A model generated the notes under the pieces. That model was not told where the DNA came from. It saw nothing but the letters and a program-made list of their open reading frames with translations, and made no database searches. A program made the translations under genes and the position numbers. Below are positions 25,025 through 32,823 of a stretch of 44,102 nt of DNA, piece after piece (position 1 is the stretch's first letter; the number at the start of each line of letters is the position of its first letter). The stretch lies in the NCBI RefSeq assembly GCF_017356015.1, contig NZ_JAFIQV010000053.1:1-44102 (forward strand), read 5' to 3'. The stretch comes from Azospirillum sp. SYSU D00513. Lineage in GTDB: Bacteria; Pseudomonadota; Alphaproteobacteria; Azospirillales; Azospirillaceae.

Positions 25025-26656
25025 ATGGCCGCGACGATAACGCAAGAGGACGAGGCCGCCGGCGACGCCGGCGCCGCGGGCCTGCGCCGCTTCATGAGCT
25101 TCGGAGTCGGCGGCATGAGCTTCGCCGTGCCGCTGGCCGAGGTGGTGGAGATCATCCGCCGGCCCGAGCTGGTCCGCATCCCGCTCGGCCCCCCGAGCCT
25201 GGAGGGGCTGGCGCGCCGCCTGGGCGAGGTGCTGCCGGTCATCAGCCTGCGCCGCGTGTTCGGCCTGCCGGAGGCCGTCTCCGACGCCGCCCGCCTGCTG
25301 GTGGTGCGGCACCGCGGCCAGCCGGTCGGTCTGGTGATCGACCGCATGGCCGCCATCCTCGCCGTCCCGGAGGACCGCATCGGCGCGGCGAAGGACGCCG
25401 TGCCGGACGGCCTGCCCGGCGAGGCCGCCATCGACGGCGAACTGCTGGCCGGCGTGATCCGCCCGGAGGGCGCATCCCAGGATGGCGAGGGTACGGCCAC
25501 CGTCATGATCCTGGACGCCGGCCCGGTGATCGAGCGGCAGTTCGGCGATCTGGTCCGCCCGGACGCGCTGCCGGGAACCGGCGGGACCGCGCGGCGCGCC
25601 GACGCGGCTGCGGCGGCGCAGGCGCTGGACGAGATCCGGATCGTCGGCTTCGACGTGGCCGGCCAGGATTTCGCCCTGCCCGTCGGGCATGTGCAGGAGA
25701 TCGTCACCCTTCCCGCCGGGATCACCCGCGTGCCGCGGGCCCGCCCGCACCTGCTGGGGGTCATGACCCTGCGCGACCGGCTTCTGCCGCTGGTGGGCTT
25801 GCGCGAACTGTTCGGGCTGACGGATGGCGTGACGAACGATGGCGCACGTCGCCGCGTCGTCGTCGTCCAGGCCGAGGATGGCGAGGAGGGGCTGGTCGGA
25901 GTCGTGGTGGACGGGGTGCGCGAGATCCTGCGGGTCGAGCGCGGCCGGGTCGATCCGGTGCCGCCCCTGATGGCGCGAGAGGCCGAGTTCGAGGACGTTG
26001 CCGGCATCGCCCGGCTCGACGGCGGCCGGCGGCTGGTCTCCATCCTGTCGGCCGAACGCATGTTCCGGCACAGCGCCGCCCTGCGCGCCACGCTGGGTGC
26101 CGCCGGCCTGAGCGGCGGCGATGGGGCCGCGGAAGAGGAAAGCGCGATGGCGGACGGCGGTGTGGGGGGCGGCGTGCGGGAGCGGACGGAGCAGTTCGTG
26201 GTCTTCCGGCTGGCCGGCGCCGAATACGGCCTGCCGGTCGCCGACGTGCAGGAGGTGCTGCGCCGCCCCGACGCCCTGACGCCCTTGCCCAACGCGCCCG
26301 ATTTCGTGGCCGGCATCGCCAACCTGCGCGGCGCCGTCCTGCCGGTGATCGACCAGCGCCGCCTGCTGCGCCTGCCCGAAGGGGCGGCATCGTCCGAGGG
26401 CGCGCGCGGGCGCATCGTGGTCATCGGCGCCCGCGACCTGCGGGCGGGGCTGCTGGTGGACGCCCTGTCCGGCATCGTCCGGGTGCCGGAGCGCTGCATC
26501 GACCCGGCACCGCTGGTGTCCCGTGCCCAGCAGCGGCTGATCCGGCGCGTCGCCCATCTGGAGGATGGGGCGGGGGACCGGCGCATGATCCTTTTGCTCG
26601 ATCCCGCCGAATTGCTCGACATGGATCAGCTCGCGACGCTGTTGCCGTCGGACTGA
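25025..26656 (+). CDS. cheW: Triple-domain CheW coupling protein
   Basis: A 543-residue protein with three consecutive CheW-like domains: about residues 20-175 (FAVPLAEVVEIIRRPELVRIP, VLPVISLRRVFGLP), 205-360 (FALPVGHVQEIVTLPAGITRVP, LLPLVGLRELFGL) and 395-535 (YGLPVADVQEVLRRPDALTPLP, VLPVIDQRRLLRLP). The linkers are Ala/Gly/Glu-rich. Multi-domain CheW could bridge both tips of the double-hairpin receptor and CheA in an array. It directly follows the receptor gene, with AGGAGG upstream of ATG 25025. Confidence 0.92.
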   Translation: MAATITQEDEAAGDAGAAGLRRFMSFGVGGMSFAVPLAEVVEIIRRPELVRIPLGPPSLEGLARRLGEVLPVISLRRVFGLPEAVSDAARLLVVRHRGQPVGLVIDRMAAILAVPEDRIGAAKDAVPDGLPGEAAIDGELLAGVIRPEGASQDGEGTATVMILDAGPVIERQFGDLVRPDALPGTGGTARRADAAAAAQALDEIRIVGFDVAGQDFALPVGHVQEIVTLPAGITRVPRARPHLLGVMTLRDRLLPLVGLRELFGLTDGVTNDGARRRVVVVQAEDGEEGLVGVVVDGVREILRVERGRVDPVPPLMAREAEFEDVAGIARLDGGRRLVSILSAERMFRHSAALRATLGAAGLSGGDGAAEEESAMADGGVGGGVRERTEQFVVFRLAGAEYGLPVADVQEVLRRPDALTPLPNAPDFVAGIANLRGAVLPVIDQRRLLRLPEGAASSEGARGRIVVIGARDLRAGLLVDALSGIVRVPERCIDPAPLVSRAQQRLIRRVAHLEDGAGDRRMILLLDPAELLDMDQLATLLPSD

Positions 26657-26706
26657 CCGCCGTTGCGCCGGTCGGTGTTGGAATGCGCGAGGGTGGACGG
26701 GCCTGA

Positions 26707-27810
26707 ATGATCAAAGTGCTGGTGGTCGACGATTCGGCGCTGATGCGCCGGCGGATCGCCGAAATCCTGACCGACGCCGGCTTCAATGTGACGACCGCGC
26801 CCAGCGGCGCCGACGCGCTGGAGCGGCTGGCGGCGGTCGACCCCGACGTGGTGACGCTCGACGTCGAGATGCCCGGCATGGACGGGCTGACCTGCCTGCG
26901 CCGGATCATGATCGAGCACCCGAAGCCCGTGGTCATGCTCTCCGCCCTCACCGCGGAGGGCGCCGGCGTGACGCTGGAGGCCCTGCGGCTCGGCGCGGTG
27001 GAGGCGGTGCAGAAGCCGAACAGCGGCCCGGTCCGCTCGCTGGCCGGCATCGCCGGGGAACTGGTGGACACGGTGCGCGCCGCCGCCTCGTCCCGGCCGC
27101 GGCGCACGCTCGGCCTTCGCGAACGGCTGAAGCAGACCCGCGCCCGCATCGCCGGCGAGGATTTCGTGGAGCCCTTCGCGCCGGCGCCGAAGGCGGGCAG
27201 CCCCGTCGGGGACCCGGCGGACGGCGACGGGGTGGTGCTGGTCGGCGTGTCCACCGGCGGCCCGCGGACGCTGGAGGACATCCTGCCCGCCCTGCCCGCC
27301 GCCTTCCCCTGGCCGGTCGTGGTGGCACAGCACATGCCGCCGGCCTTCACCAACACGCTGGCGAAGCGGCTGGACGAGATCTGCGCGCTCCACGTCACGG
27401 AGGTGGCGATGCCCATGCCCCTCCAGCCGGGCACCGTCTACATCGCCCGCGGCGGCGCCGACGTGACCTTGTCCAAGCGGGGATCGCAGCGGCTCGTCAT
27501 GCCGATGCCGGCGGCCCCCGAGCTGCACTGGCACCCCAGCGTGGACCGGCTGGTCGAAAGCGCGCTGCGCGTCGTGCCGCCGGAGCGGCTGGCCGGGGTG
27601 CTGCTGACCGGCATGGGCTCCGACGGGGCGGCGGCCATGGCCGATCTGGCCGCGCGCGGCGGCCGGACCATCGCGGAATCCGAGGAAAGCTGCGTCGTCT
27701 TCGGCATGCCGCAGGAGTTGATCCGGCGCGGCGGCGCCACCGTCACACTGCCGTCCGAACGGATCGCCGACCAGCTCGTTCGCTGGATCCCGGTGCCGAG
27801 GCGGCGGTGA
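26707..27810 (+). CDS. cheB: CheB receptor methylesterase / response regulator
   Basis: A 367-residue CheB. The receiver domain (1-125) has VLVVDDSALMR, phospho-acceptor in VTLDVEMPGMDG and KPNSG. The C-terminal esterase (about 175-365) has catalytic Ser in GVSTGGP, His in AQHMPPAF and Asp in TGMGSDGA. It removes methyl groups from receptor glutamates, opposing CheR, and is presumably phosphorylated by CheA. It follows cheW by 50 bases in the same orientation. Confidence 0.95.
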   Translation: MIKVLVVDDSALMRRRIAEILTDAGFNVTTAPSGADALERLAAVDPDVVTLDVEMPGMDGLTCLRRIMIEHPKPVVMLSALTAEGAGVTLEALRLGAVEAVQKPNSGPVRSLAGIAGELVDTVRAAASSRPRRTLGLRERLKQTRARIAGEDFVEPFAPAPKAGSPVGDPADGDGVVLVGVSTGGPRTLEDILPALPAAFPWPVVVAQHMPPAFTNTLAKRLDEICALHVTEVAMPMPLQPGTVYIARGGADVTLSKRGSQRLVMPMPAAPELHWHPSVDRLVESALRVVPPERLAGVLLTGMGSDGAAAMADLAARGGRTIAESEESCVVFGMPQELIRRGGATVTLPSERIADQLVRWIPVPRRR

Positions 27811-27868
27811 GGGATATCGACGCGATGACGGGTTTTTTTCCGACCAAGCGACGTTGGGGAGGGTAGCC

Positions 27869-28489
27869 ATGGGTCTGGTCAAGGCAGGGAAGAAGCAGGC
27901 TTTGCCGTCCGCGCCGGCCGAGGTGGAGGCCGGCGATCCCCTGGCGATGCTGGGGGATGCCGACCCCGCGCAGCGGCGCCGGGCGGCGCACGCCCTGGCG
28001 GGACGGGCCGAGGCGGTCCAGCCGCTCTGCGCGCGGCTGGCGGCGGAGCCCGACCCGGCGGCGCGCGAGGCGATCCTGACCGCGCTGGTGCGCACCGGCA
28101 CGGCGGAGGCGGTGGCGGGTCTCCTGCCCTTCCTGCACAGCGAGGACGCCAGCCTGCGCAACGGCGCCCTGGAAAGCCTCCAGCAGATGCCGCCAGCGAT
28201 TGTCGGGCCGGAGGTCGAGCCCCTGCTCGCCGACGAGGATCCCGACGTGCGGATCTTCGCGGCGCAGCTCGCCGGCCGGATCGTCCACCCCATGCGGCTG
28301 GCCTGGCTCGCCGAACTGGTGGAACGGGATCCCCACGTCAATGTTTGCCTCACCGCCGTGGACGCGCTGGTGGAGACCGGCGATCCCCAGGCCCTGGACA
28401 GCCTGGAGCGGCTGGCCGGGCGCTTCCCCGACGATCCCTTCGTCGCCTTCTCCGTGGAGGCGGCGCGCCGCCGCTTCCATGAGAACTGA
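27869..28489 (+). CDS. HEAT-repeat protein of the chemosensory cluster
   Basis: A 206-residue protein built of helical HEAT-like repeats (DADPAQRRRAAHALAG, EPDPAAREAILTALVRTG, SEDASLRNGALESLQQM, DEDPDVRIFAAQLAGRI). Such proteins act as scaffolds; similar ones accompany chemosensory operons that control functions other than flagellar motility. GGGGAGGG precedes ATG 27869. Its last codons (CAT GAG AAC TGA) form part of the direct repeat that bounds the inserted block, and in the ancestral arrangement its stop would have been about 12 bases before the cheR start. Confidence 0.85.
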   Translation: MGLVKAGKKQALPSAPAEVEAGDPLAMLGDADPAQRRRAAHALAGRAEAVQPLCARLAAEPDPAAREAILTALVRTGTAEAVAGLLPFLHSEDASLRNGALESLQQMPPAIVGPEVEPLLADEDPDVRIFAAQLAGRIVHPMRLAWLAELVERDPHVNVCLTAVDALVETGDPQALDSLERLAGRFPDDPFVAFSVEAARRRFHEN

Positions 28490-28490
28490 C
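28477..28490 (+). repeat. Left 14-bp direct repeat of the inserted block
   Basis: CCATGAGAACTGAC, spanning the stop codon of the HEAT gene. It recurs with one mismatch at 31921-31934. It could be a target-site duplication or an attachment-site core. Confidence 0.7.
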
Positions 28491-28739
28491 AAGGCGAGGA
28501 GTGGAGGGGTAAAAACTCAGGAAAATCAATGGTTTGGCGGAAACGAAGCTGTCGCTTCTCCCCCAAAGACTTCCCAAAAAGAGCCCTTAGACTCTCCTAA
28601 GATCCTCTCCAAAATCGGGGGGATTACCAGGGCTGAGACGGGTGTGATGATGAGGACGCACGGCTGCCGAAACCCGACTGCGCAATTATGCTGCTCTGTC
28701 TGGGGGTCTTGTCCGTGAGAAGGCAATGCGTTAGGGTCC

Positions 28740-28780
28740 GGACTAGAGGGACACGGATCGTACCCCGTGCCCCTCAGTCC
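28740..28780 (-). terminator. Hairpin downstream of the candidate peptide ORF
   Basis: The arms at 28740-28756 and 28765-28780 (GGACT, GAGGG and CACGG blocks paired, with one bulge and one mismatch) enclose an 8-base loop. On the minus strand the hairpin begins 4 bases after the TAA of the 23-codon frame. There is no clear T-run. Confidence 0.5.
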
Positions 28781-28784
28781 TGAC

Positions 28785-28856
28785 TTACTGCATCAGATCC
28801 CGTAGCGCGTGGATCACCTGAAGCAGCAGGATCAGGAGTTTGAGGATTTCGTACAT
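28785..28856 (-). CDS. Candidate 23-residue hydrophobic peptide
   Basis: A 24-codon frame starting MYEILKLLILLLQVIHALRD and ending at TAA. It has GGAG 7 bases before its ATG (28856), a stretch of about 11 hydrophobic residues that could form a short transmembrane or amphipathic helix, a strong hairpin right after the stop, and a structured leader with a promoter-like element upstream. The form recalls type I toxin peptides (Ibs, Ldr, Shob classes), but I recognise no homologue and see no antisense RNA gene with confidence. Coding is unproven. Confidence 0.4.
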   Translation of the reverse strand: MYEILKLLILLLQVIHALRDLMQ

Positions 28857-28883
28857 CCTCATTCTCCGCTCTGCGTGTGGTGT

Positions 28884-28931
28884 GGGCGGTGACGAACTCA
28901 CCGCCCCGCCATCCACACTTCTAGGTGTATA
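28884..28931 (-). promoter_or_regulatory. Structured leader and possible promoter of the peptide ORF
   Basis: A perfect 9-bp hairpin (arms GGGCGGTGA 28884-28892 and TCACCGCCC 28898-28906, loop CGAAC) lies in the would-be leader. On the minus strand TATACA at 28926-28931 could be a -10 element with GTTGCT 16 bases upstream. The resulting leader would be about 60 nt and folded. The promoter is a weak, by-eye call. Confidence 0.35.
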
Positions 28932-29005
28932 GCGCACAAGCCCCTCCAGCAACGCCATAAACTAGGGTTTGTTGACGATTCGAGGAAAAAAGGGCTTGCC
29001 CGCAG

Positions 29006-29087
29006 TTATCCACAGGGCGTTGTGCACAGGCTGTTAGAAGTCCTCATATCCCTTAGTTTCGGTAAGTTACCCACAGAGTTATCCCCG
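29006..29087. other. Cluster of DnaA-box-like sequences
   Basis: There are four sites in 82 bp: TTATCCACA (29006-29014, perfect consensus), TTGTGCACA (29020-29028), TTACCCACA (29067-29075) and TTATCCCCG (29079-29087). Such clustering is unusual by chance and is typical of replication origins. The flanks are AT-rich. It may be a relic or functional origin of the element that carried the islet. The rest of 28490-29506 shows no convincing gene besides the peptide frame. Confidence 0.45.
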
Positions 29088-29506
29088 AATCGAATCGGAA
29101 GATTTTGTGTTTCCCTAGTGTCCGATTAGACAAGCAACGCCCCCAAGATGTTGTGTCTGAGGTCAACTCGAAAATGCCTCAAGCCGTTACAAGCGTCGTC
29201 GCAAGCCTATGACTGGCCTACCTTCCGACTCAAAAAGGCACCGCTGCGCGAACGGCAATGCCTTTCGGTTCGGGCGGCAAAGTGGTTTGTGACAGGACGC
29301 GGGTGTGTGTCGCCACAATGAAAGAGCGTTCAGCCTCAAAAGCACGTATAGCGCTCCAAAAGCGTTTGATGTTCTGCGGGGCTTTCGTCAGCGTGTAGGC
29401 GACACCTACGATGCTTAAGCGTGCGTGCAAGGTGTGCATCACATCGCGTGTACCTACGCACAAATTTTTCGGTCTAAATGGGCATGCCAGTAAAGAAGGA
29501 TAAAAA

Positions 29507-31003
29507 ATGATTGAACAAGCGAATCCAGTCGACACTGCTGCCCAAATGCCGGCCGTTGATCTCTGGGCAGACGATGTTCTTGATCGCCGCAGTGATGCAG
29601 ACTTCCTCGAAAGCTTTCTCATTGGTCGTGCGGAAGAGCGTCGTCAACGAGGACTTCCTCGATCCTACGTTCTCAATATCGATGCCGCATGGGGGCATGG
29701 AAAATCATTCTTTCTTGAGCGGTTTGCGACTCAGTTAAGAGCGCATGGCCATATAGTTGCAGAAGTTAACGCATGGCGTGACGATCATGCAGATGATCCA
29801 CTCCTTGCTGTGATGGCAGAAATTGATGATGCTGTTTCGCCGCATTTGGGAGTAAGTGAAGAAGCAAAGGAAAAATGGCGGTCCATTCTTCGCACGAGCA
29901 CTGCAATAGCGCTCGCGGCAGGAAAAGGCGCCGCAAAATATTGGGTAAAAAAAATCATCGGAGACGGTTTCGAACTGGCTCAAGCGCAAATCGAAAGCAC
30001 GGAGAAAGAAAGGGAGGATGCTGCCGAAACGAGCGCAGAAGCGATAGACGGTATACTTGATAAAAAGCTTGAAGCGCTGCTGGAGAGCTTCAAAAAGGAT
30101 AAAGCTACCATTGAGGAGTTCAAAGCAAAGTTAGGAGAATTTCTAGCTATCTCAGAGCAAGGAGAGGCGCAGAAGACTATCTTCGTGTTAGTGGACGAAA
30201 TAGATCGTTGCCGCCCTTCGTTCGCCATTTCACTTCTAGAGCGTGTGAAGCACCTTTTCGAAATCAATAATGTGATATTTATATTCGCGACCAACACATC
30301 ACAGCTCCGACATGCTATTTGCGCGGTCTATGGGTCAGGCTTCGACTCCGACAGGTACCTTAATCGCTTCTTTGATAGGTCGTATGTTTTTGAAGAGCCA
30401 CCTATCAGTCGATTTGTAGAATATCTGTATGCAAAGTTTGAGATCGCTCAGGATTCTCTTAGCTTACCTCCCAATACGGATCTTACGTCCTTCACAGCAG
30501 AATGCTTTCGATATTATGGCATTGGTTTGAGAGATGCAGGGCAGTGTATAGACATGCTCAGGAGCTGTATAACCGTTTGGAAATCTAAGGTAAAGTTAGA
30601 GGCTGCCGTACTTCTTCCGTTCATTGTTGCATCCCATGCTGAGCGGCTGCGCGTCGATTATACGAATGTTCTTGCCTCTCTAAGAAATATTAGGGAGAGC
30701 CATGGATCGCCTGATGTTAAATGGAATGTCGTGTTTCCAGATTATATTGATGGAATGTATAAGGGTGGCAAAAGCGTGCCTGCGGAAAAAGTATTTGAAG
30801 ACTTAATTGGAGCTATGCTAAAGCCTATATATGATCTTGTATCGAATGAGCGTTCCACCGAGCATGCTCGATGGATAAACTATCGTTTCTCAGAAGAATT
30901 AGCTATTCTGCACAATAACTCTTTCCGCCGAGGCCAGCCGCTGTATTCAATTATGCGTGACTACCCCGCACTAGTGCGCAGTGCGGGGCGCCTGACACCG
31001 TAA
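29507..31003 (+). CDS. KAP-family P-loop NTPase
   Basis: A 498-residue NTPase of the KAP family (PF07693 type). Walker A is AAWGHGKS at 60-67, matching the family's GxWGxGKS pattern. Walker B is IFVLVDEIDRCRP at 225-237, close to the hallmark DDLDRC. A sensor-type segment FIFATNTSQL follows at 258-267, then YLNRFFDRSYVFEEPP. A coiled-coil insert (about 165-215) separates the Walker motifs; KAP proteins typically carry inserts there. AAGAAGGA precedes ATG 29507. Some KAP proteins exclude phage (PifA), so a defence role is plausible but unproven. AT-rich codons mark it as foreign; no partner enzyme is adjacent. Confidence 0.85.
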   Translation: MIEQANPVDTAAQMPAVDLWADDVLDRRSDADFLESFLIGRAEERRQRGLPRSYVLNIDAAWGHGKSFFLERFATQLRAHGHIVAEVNAWRDDHADDPLLAVMAEIDDAVSPHLGVSEEAKEKWRSILRTSTAIALAAGKGAAKYWVKKIIGDGFELAQAQIESTEKEREDAAETSAEAIDGILDKKLEALLESFKKDKATIEEFKAKLGEFLAISEQGEAQKTIFVLVDEIDRCRPSFAISLLERVKHLFEINNVIFIFATNTSQLRHAICAVYGSGFDSDRYLNRFFDRSYVFEEPPISRFVEYLYAKFEIAQDSLSLPPNTDLTSFTAECFRYYGIGLRDAGQCIDMLRSCITVWKSKVKLEAAVLLPFIVASHAERLRVDYTNVLASLRNIRESHGSPDVKWNVVFPDYIDGMYKGGKSVPAEKVFEDLIGAMLKPIYDLVSNERSTEHARWINYRFSEELAILHNNSFRRGQPLYSIMRDYPALVRSAGRLTP

Positions 31004-31022
31004 AAACACTCCTGTGCGCTTA

Positions 31023-31049
31023 GTCCGCCTCTCATTTGGAGAGGCGGAC
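31023..31049 (+). terminator. Terminator of the KAP gene
   Basis: The perfect 11-bp arms GTCCGCCTCTC (31023-31033) and GAGAGGCGGAC (31039-31049) with loop ATTTG are followed by CTATTACTTTT. It lies 20 bases after the KAP stop and also separates it from the convergent broken gene. Confidence 0.8.
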
Positions 31050-31842
31050 CTATTACTTTTAAATAAAACCACTGCCACGCAAACGGGTTCTCGACCTTAT
31101 CCGATCCCTCTGGCGCTTCCGGAGGCGCAACTTGGTCCGGCAGGTTTTCATCCGCCTCAAGCACCTTTAAGACGCTGTCCAGCACGGCTCTTAGCGCCTT
31201 GGCGTTCTTCAGCCCGACCTTGTCCCTGGTCAGGTCGAGCGAACCGAATACGGATACGCCGGTCGGCGTGGTTCTCGACGCTCATCTCACCAATCGTGAT
31301 TGAACCGCGCGGGGTTTGCCGGAGGCCGTTTGGGTTGAGGCACGTCGCCCTGGCGACGTCCTCCGCTTGGGCATAGTAGCGCGCCTCGGCGTCAGCGGGA
31401 GGAATGTTGCCGATGGGTTCGAGGAGACGCCGGTGGTTGAACCAATCCAACCATTCCAGGGTAGCGAACTCCACGGCTTCCAGGGTGCGCCATGGCCCGC
31501 GGCGCCGGATCAGCTCTGTCTTGTAGAGGCCGTTGATCGTCTCGGCCAAGGCGTTGTCGTGTGAATCGCCAGCGCTGTTCACGGAGGGTTCGACGCCGGC
31601 CTCGGTAAGACGCTCGGTGTACTTTATAGCGACATACTGCGATCCACGGTCGCTATGGTGAATGAGGCCGCCGCCCTTGGCCGGCCGGCGGTCGTGAAGG
31701 GCCTGCTCCAGGGCATCTAGCACGAAGCCGGCGTGGGCTGTGGGAGCCGAACCGGGTTTTTGATGTTGACGTACAGCTTGCCATTCTCGTGTGGTTTCAC
31801 CTCAGCCGGTAGGGTATCAACAGTGGGCTTCTTTTTCGTCAT
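31050..31842 (-). pseudogene. Small gene split by an IS3 fragment
   Basis: The N-terminal part begins at ATG 31842 with GGAAG upstream and reads MTKKKPTVDTLPAEVKPHEN and on to YVNIKNP before running into IS3 sequence. A C-terminal part resumes in another frame near 31262 with VSVFGSLDLTRDKVGL, then KALRAVLDSVLKVLEADENL, ending around VENPFAW near the KAP terminator. Rejoined, these would make a soluble protein of about 100 residues. I believe they are one gene because both are on the same strand, directly abut the two ends of the IS3 fragment, and differ from IS3 coding. Family unknown. Confidence 0.55.
31262..31750 (-). mobile_element. IS3-family transposase OrfB remnant
   Basis: The C-terminal part of an IS3-group DDE transposase: LIHHSDRGSQY (second Asp), then DNALAETINGLYKTELIRRRG (catalytic Glu), TLEWLDWFNHRRL and IPPADAEARYYAQ. 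The N-terminal half including the first Asp is missing; the homology starts at about TAHAGFVLDALEQAL. The open frame runs on past the natural end into the broken host gene. No terminal inverted repeats were recognised. It is inactive. Confidence 0.85.
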
Positions 31843-31920
31843 GGCACGGACTTCCCAAACACCTAGGAAAATCAGAGTGTGCAAGGGATATCAACGGGTT
31901 GAGTTGGGGTGTCGTTGGTC

Positions 31921-31934
31921 CCACGAGAACTGAC
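31921..31934 (+). repeat. Right 14-bp direct repeat of the inserted block
   Basis: CCACGAGAACTGAC, one mismatch from the left copy at 28477-28490. It lies 8 bases before the cheR ATG, where no ribosome-binding site is visible. Confidence 0.7.
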
Positions 31935-31941
31935 GGGTTCC

Positions 31942-32823
31942 ATGCCCTCATCCACCGACAAGGACCTGCCCAGCCTTCCAGCCGCCGAATACGCGGCTTT
32001 CTGCGACTTCCTGCGGTCGCGCACCGGGCTGTCCTTCACCGAGGCCAAGCGCTACTTCGTGGACCGCCGGCTCGCCGAGCGGATGCGCGCCGTCGGGGCG
32101 GAGGAACTGGGCGACTACCTGAATCTGCTCCGTTTCCAGGCCTCGGGCGAGGAGCTGCAGCTTCTCGTCAACCTCATGACGGTGAACGAGACCTATTTCT
32201 TCCGCGAGAAGTACCAGTTCGACTGCCTCGTGAACGAGGCCCTGAACGAGGTGGTGGCGAACCGCACGCCCGGCGACCGCGTGCGCATCTGGTCGGCCGG
32301 CTGCTCCACGGGCGAGGAGCCCTACTCCATCGCCCTCATGCTGCTGGAGCATTGGAGCCGGGTGGACGATTTCGAGATCGAGCTGTACGCTTCGGACATC
32401 GATTCGGCCGTGCTCGCCAAGGCGCGGGCCGGCATCTACGAAGAACGGTCGCTGCAGATGCTGCCCCGCGCGCTGGTCGCCAAATATTTCCGGCAGCTCG
32501 GCCCCGGGCGCTGGCAGATCATGGAGGAGCTGCGCGAGTCCGTGGACTTCTCCCGCGTCAACCTGGTCGATCCGCAGGAGGTCGCGCGCTTCCGCTCCAT
32601 CGACGTGATCTTCTGCCGCAACCTTCTGATCTATTTCGACGAGCTTGGCCGGCGCGAGGCGGCGGCGATGTTCTACGAGGCGCTGTCGCCCTGCGGCTTC
32701 GTCTGCCTCGGCCATTCGGAGAGCATGAGCCGCATGTCGTCCCTGTTCGTGCCGCGCCGCTTCCCCGACGCGATCCTGTACCAGAAACCGCGGGCCAGCC
32801 TGACGGGAGGGAGCGGGAGATGA
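31942..32823 (+). CDS. cheR: CheR receptor methyltransferase
   Basis: A 293-residue S-adenosylmethionine-dependent glutamate methyltransferase. An N-terminal helical domain is followed by TVNETYFFRE at 80-89, the SAM-binding WSAGCSTGEEPYSIA near 113-127, ASDIDSAVLAKARAGIY, and FCRNLLIYF. The start is ATG 31942, without a visible ribosome-binding site. Ancestrally it would have sat about 12 bases after the HEAT gene and been coupled to it; the islet now intervenes, so its expression must rely on read-through or a promoter in the islet. The stop overlaps cheY as ATGA. Confidence 0.95.
   Translation: MPSSTDKDLPSLPAAEYAAFCDFLRSRTGLSFTEAKRYFVDRRLAERMRAVGAEELGDYLNLLRFQASGEELQLLVNLMTVNETYFFREKYQFDCLVNEALNEVVANRTPGDRVRIWSAGCSTGEEPYSIALMLLEHWSRVDDFEIELYASDIDSAVLAKARAGIYEERSLQMLPRALVAKYFRQLGPGRWQIMEELRESVDFSRVNLVDPQEVARFRSIDVIFCRNLLIYFDELGRREAAAMFYEALSPCGFVCLGHSESMSRMSSLFVPRRFPDAILYQKPRASLTGGSGR

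Larger units (their letters stand above)
28491..31934. mobile_element. 3.4-kb low-GC islet inserted in the chemosensory operon
   Basis: The block separates the HEAT gene from cheR, which otherwise belong to one tightly packed same-strand cluster. It is bounded by CCAYGAGAACTGAC direct repeats (28477-28490 and 31921-31934); removing one repeat plus the block would restore a 12-base HEAT-cheR gap. Its AT content and codon use differ sharply from both sides. Contents: a possible peptide gene, DnaA-box-like sites, a KAP NTPase, and a small gene broken by an IS3 fragment. AGGAAAATCA also recurs inside both ends (28519 and 31865). No integrase is present, so it is non-autonomous or decayed. Confidence 0.75.

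Noticed and set aside
22006..26622. Very long minus-strand open frame (over 1500 codons)
   Set aside because: It is antisense to cheC, the receptor and cheW. Its low-complexity Arg/Ser/Gly content is a by-product of high GC and codon bias.
28526..28726. 66-codon minus-strand frame at the left end of the islet
   Set aside because: No Shine-Dalgarno sequence, unusual composition and no recognisable domain.
29230..29622. Minus-strand frame upstream of the KAP gene, including MHTLHARLSIVGVAYTL
   Set aside because: It overlaps the KAP gene start, has no ribosome-binding site at any ATG and no family I recognise; it could be a relic but I cannot support it.
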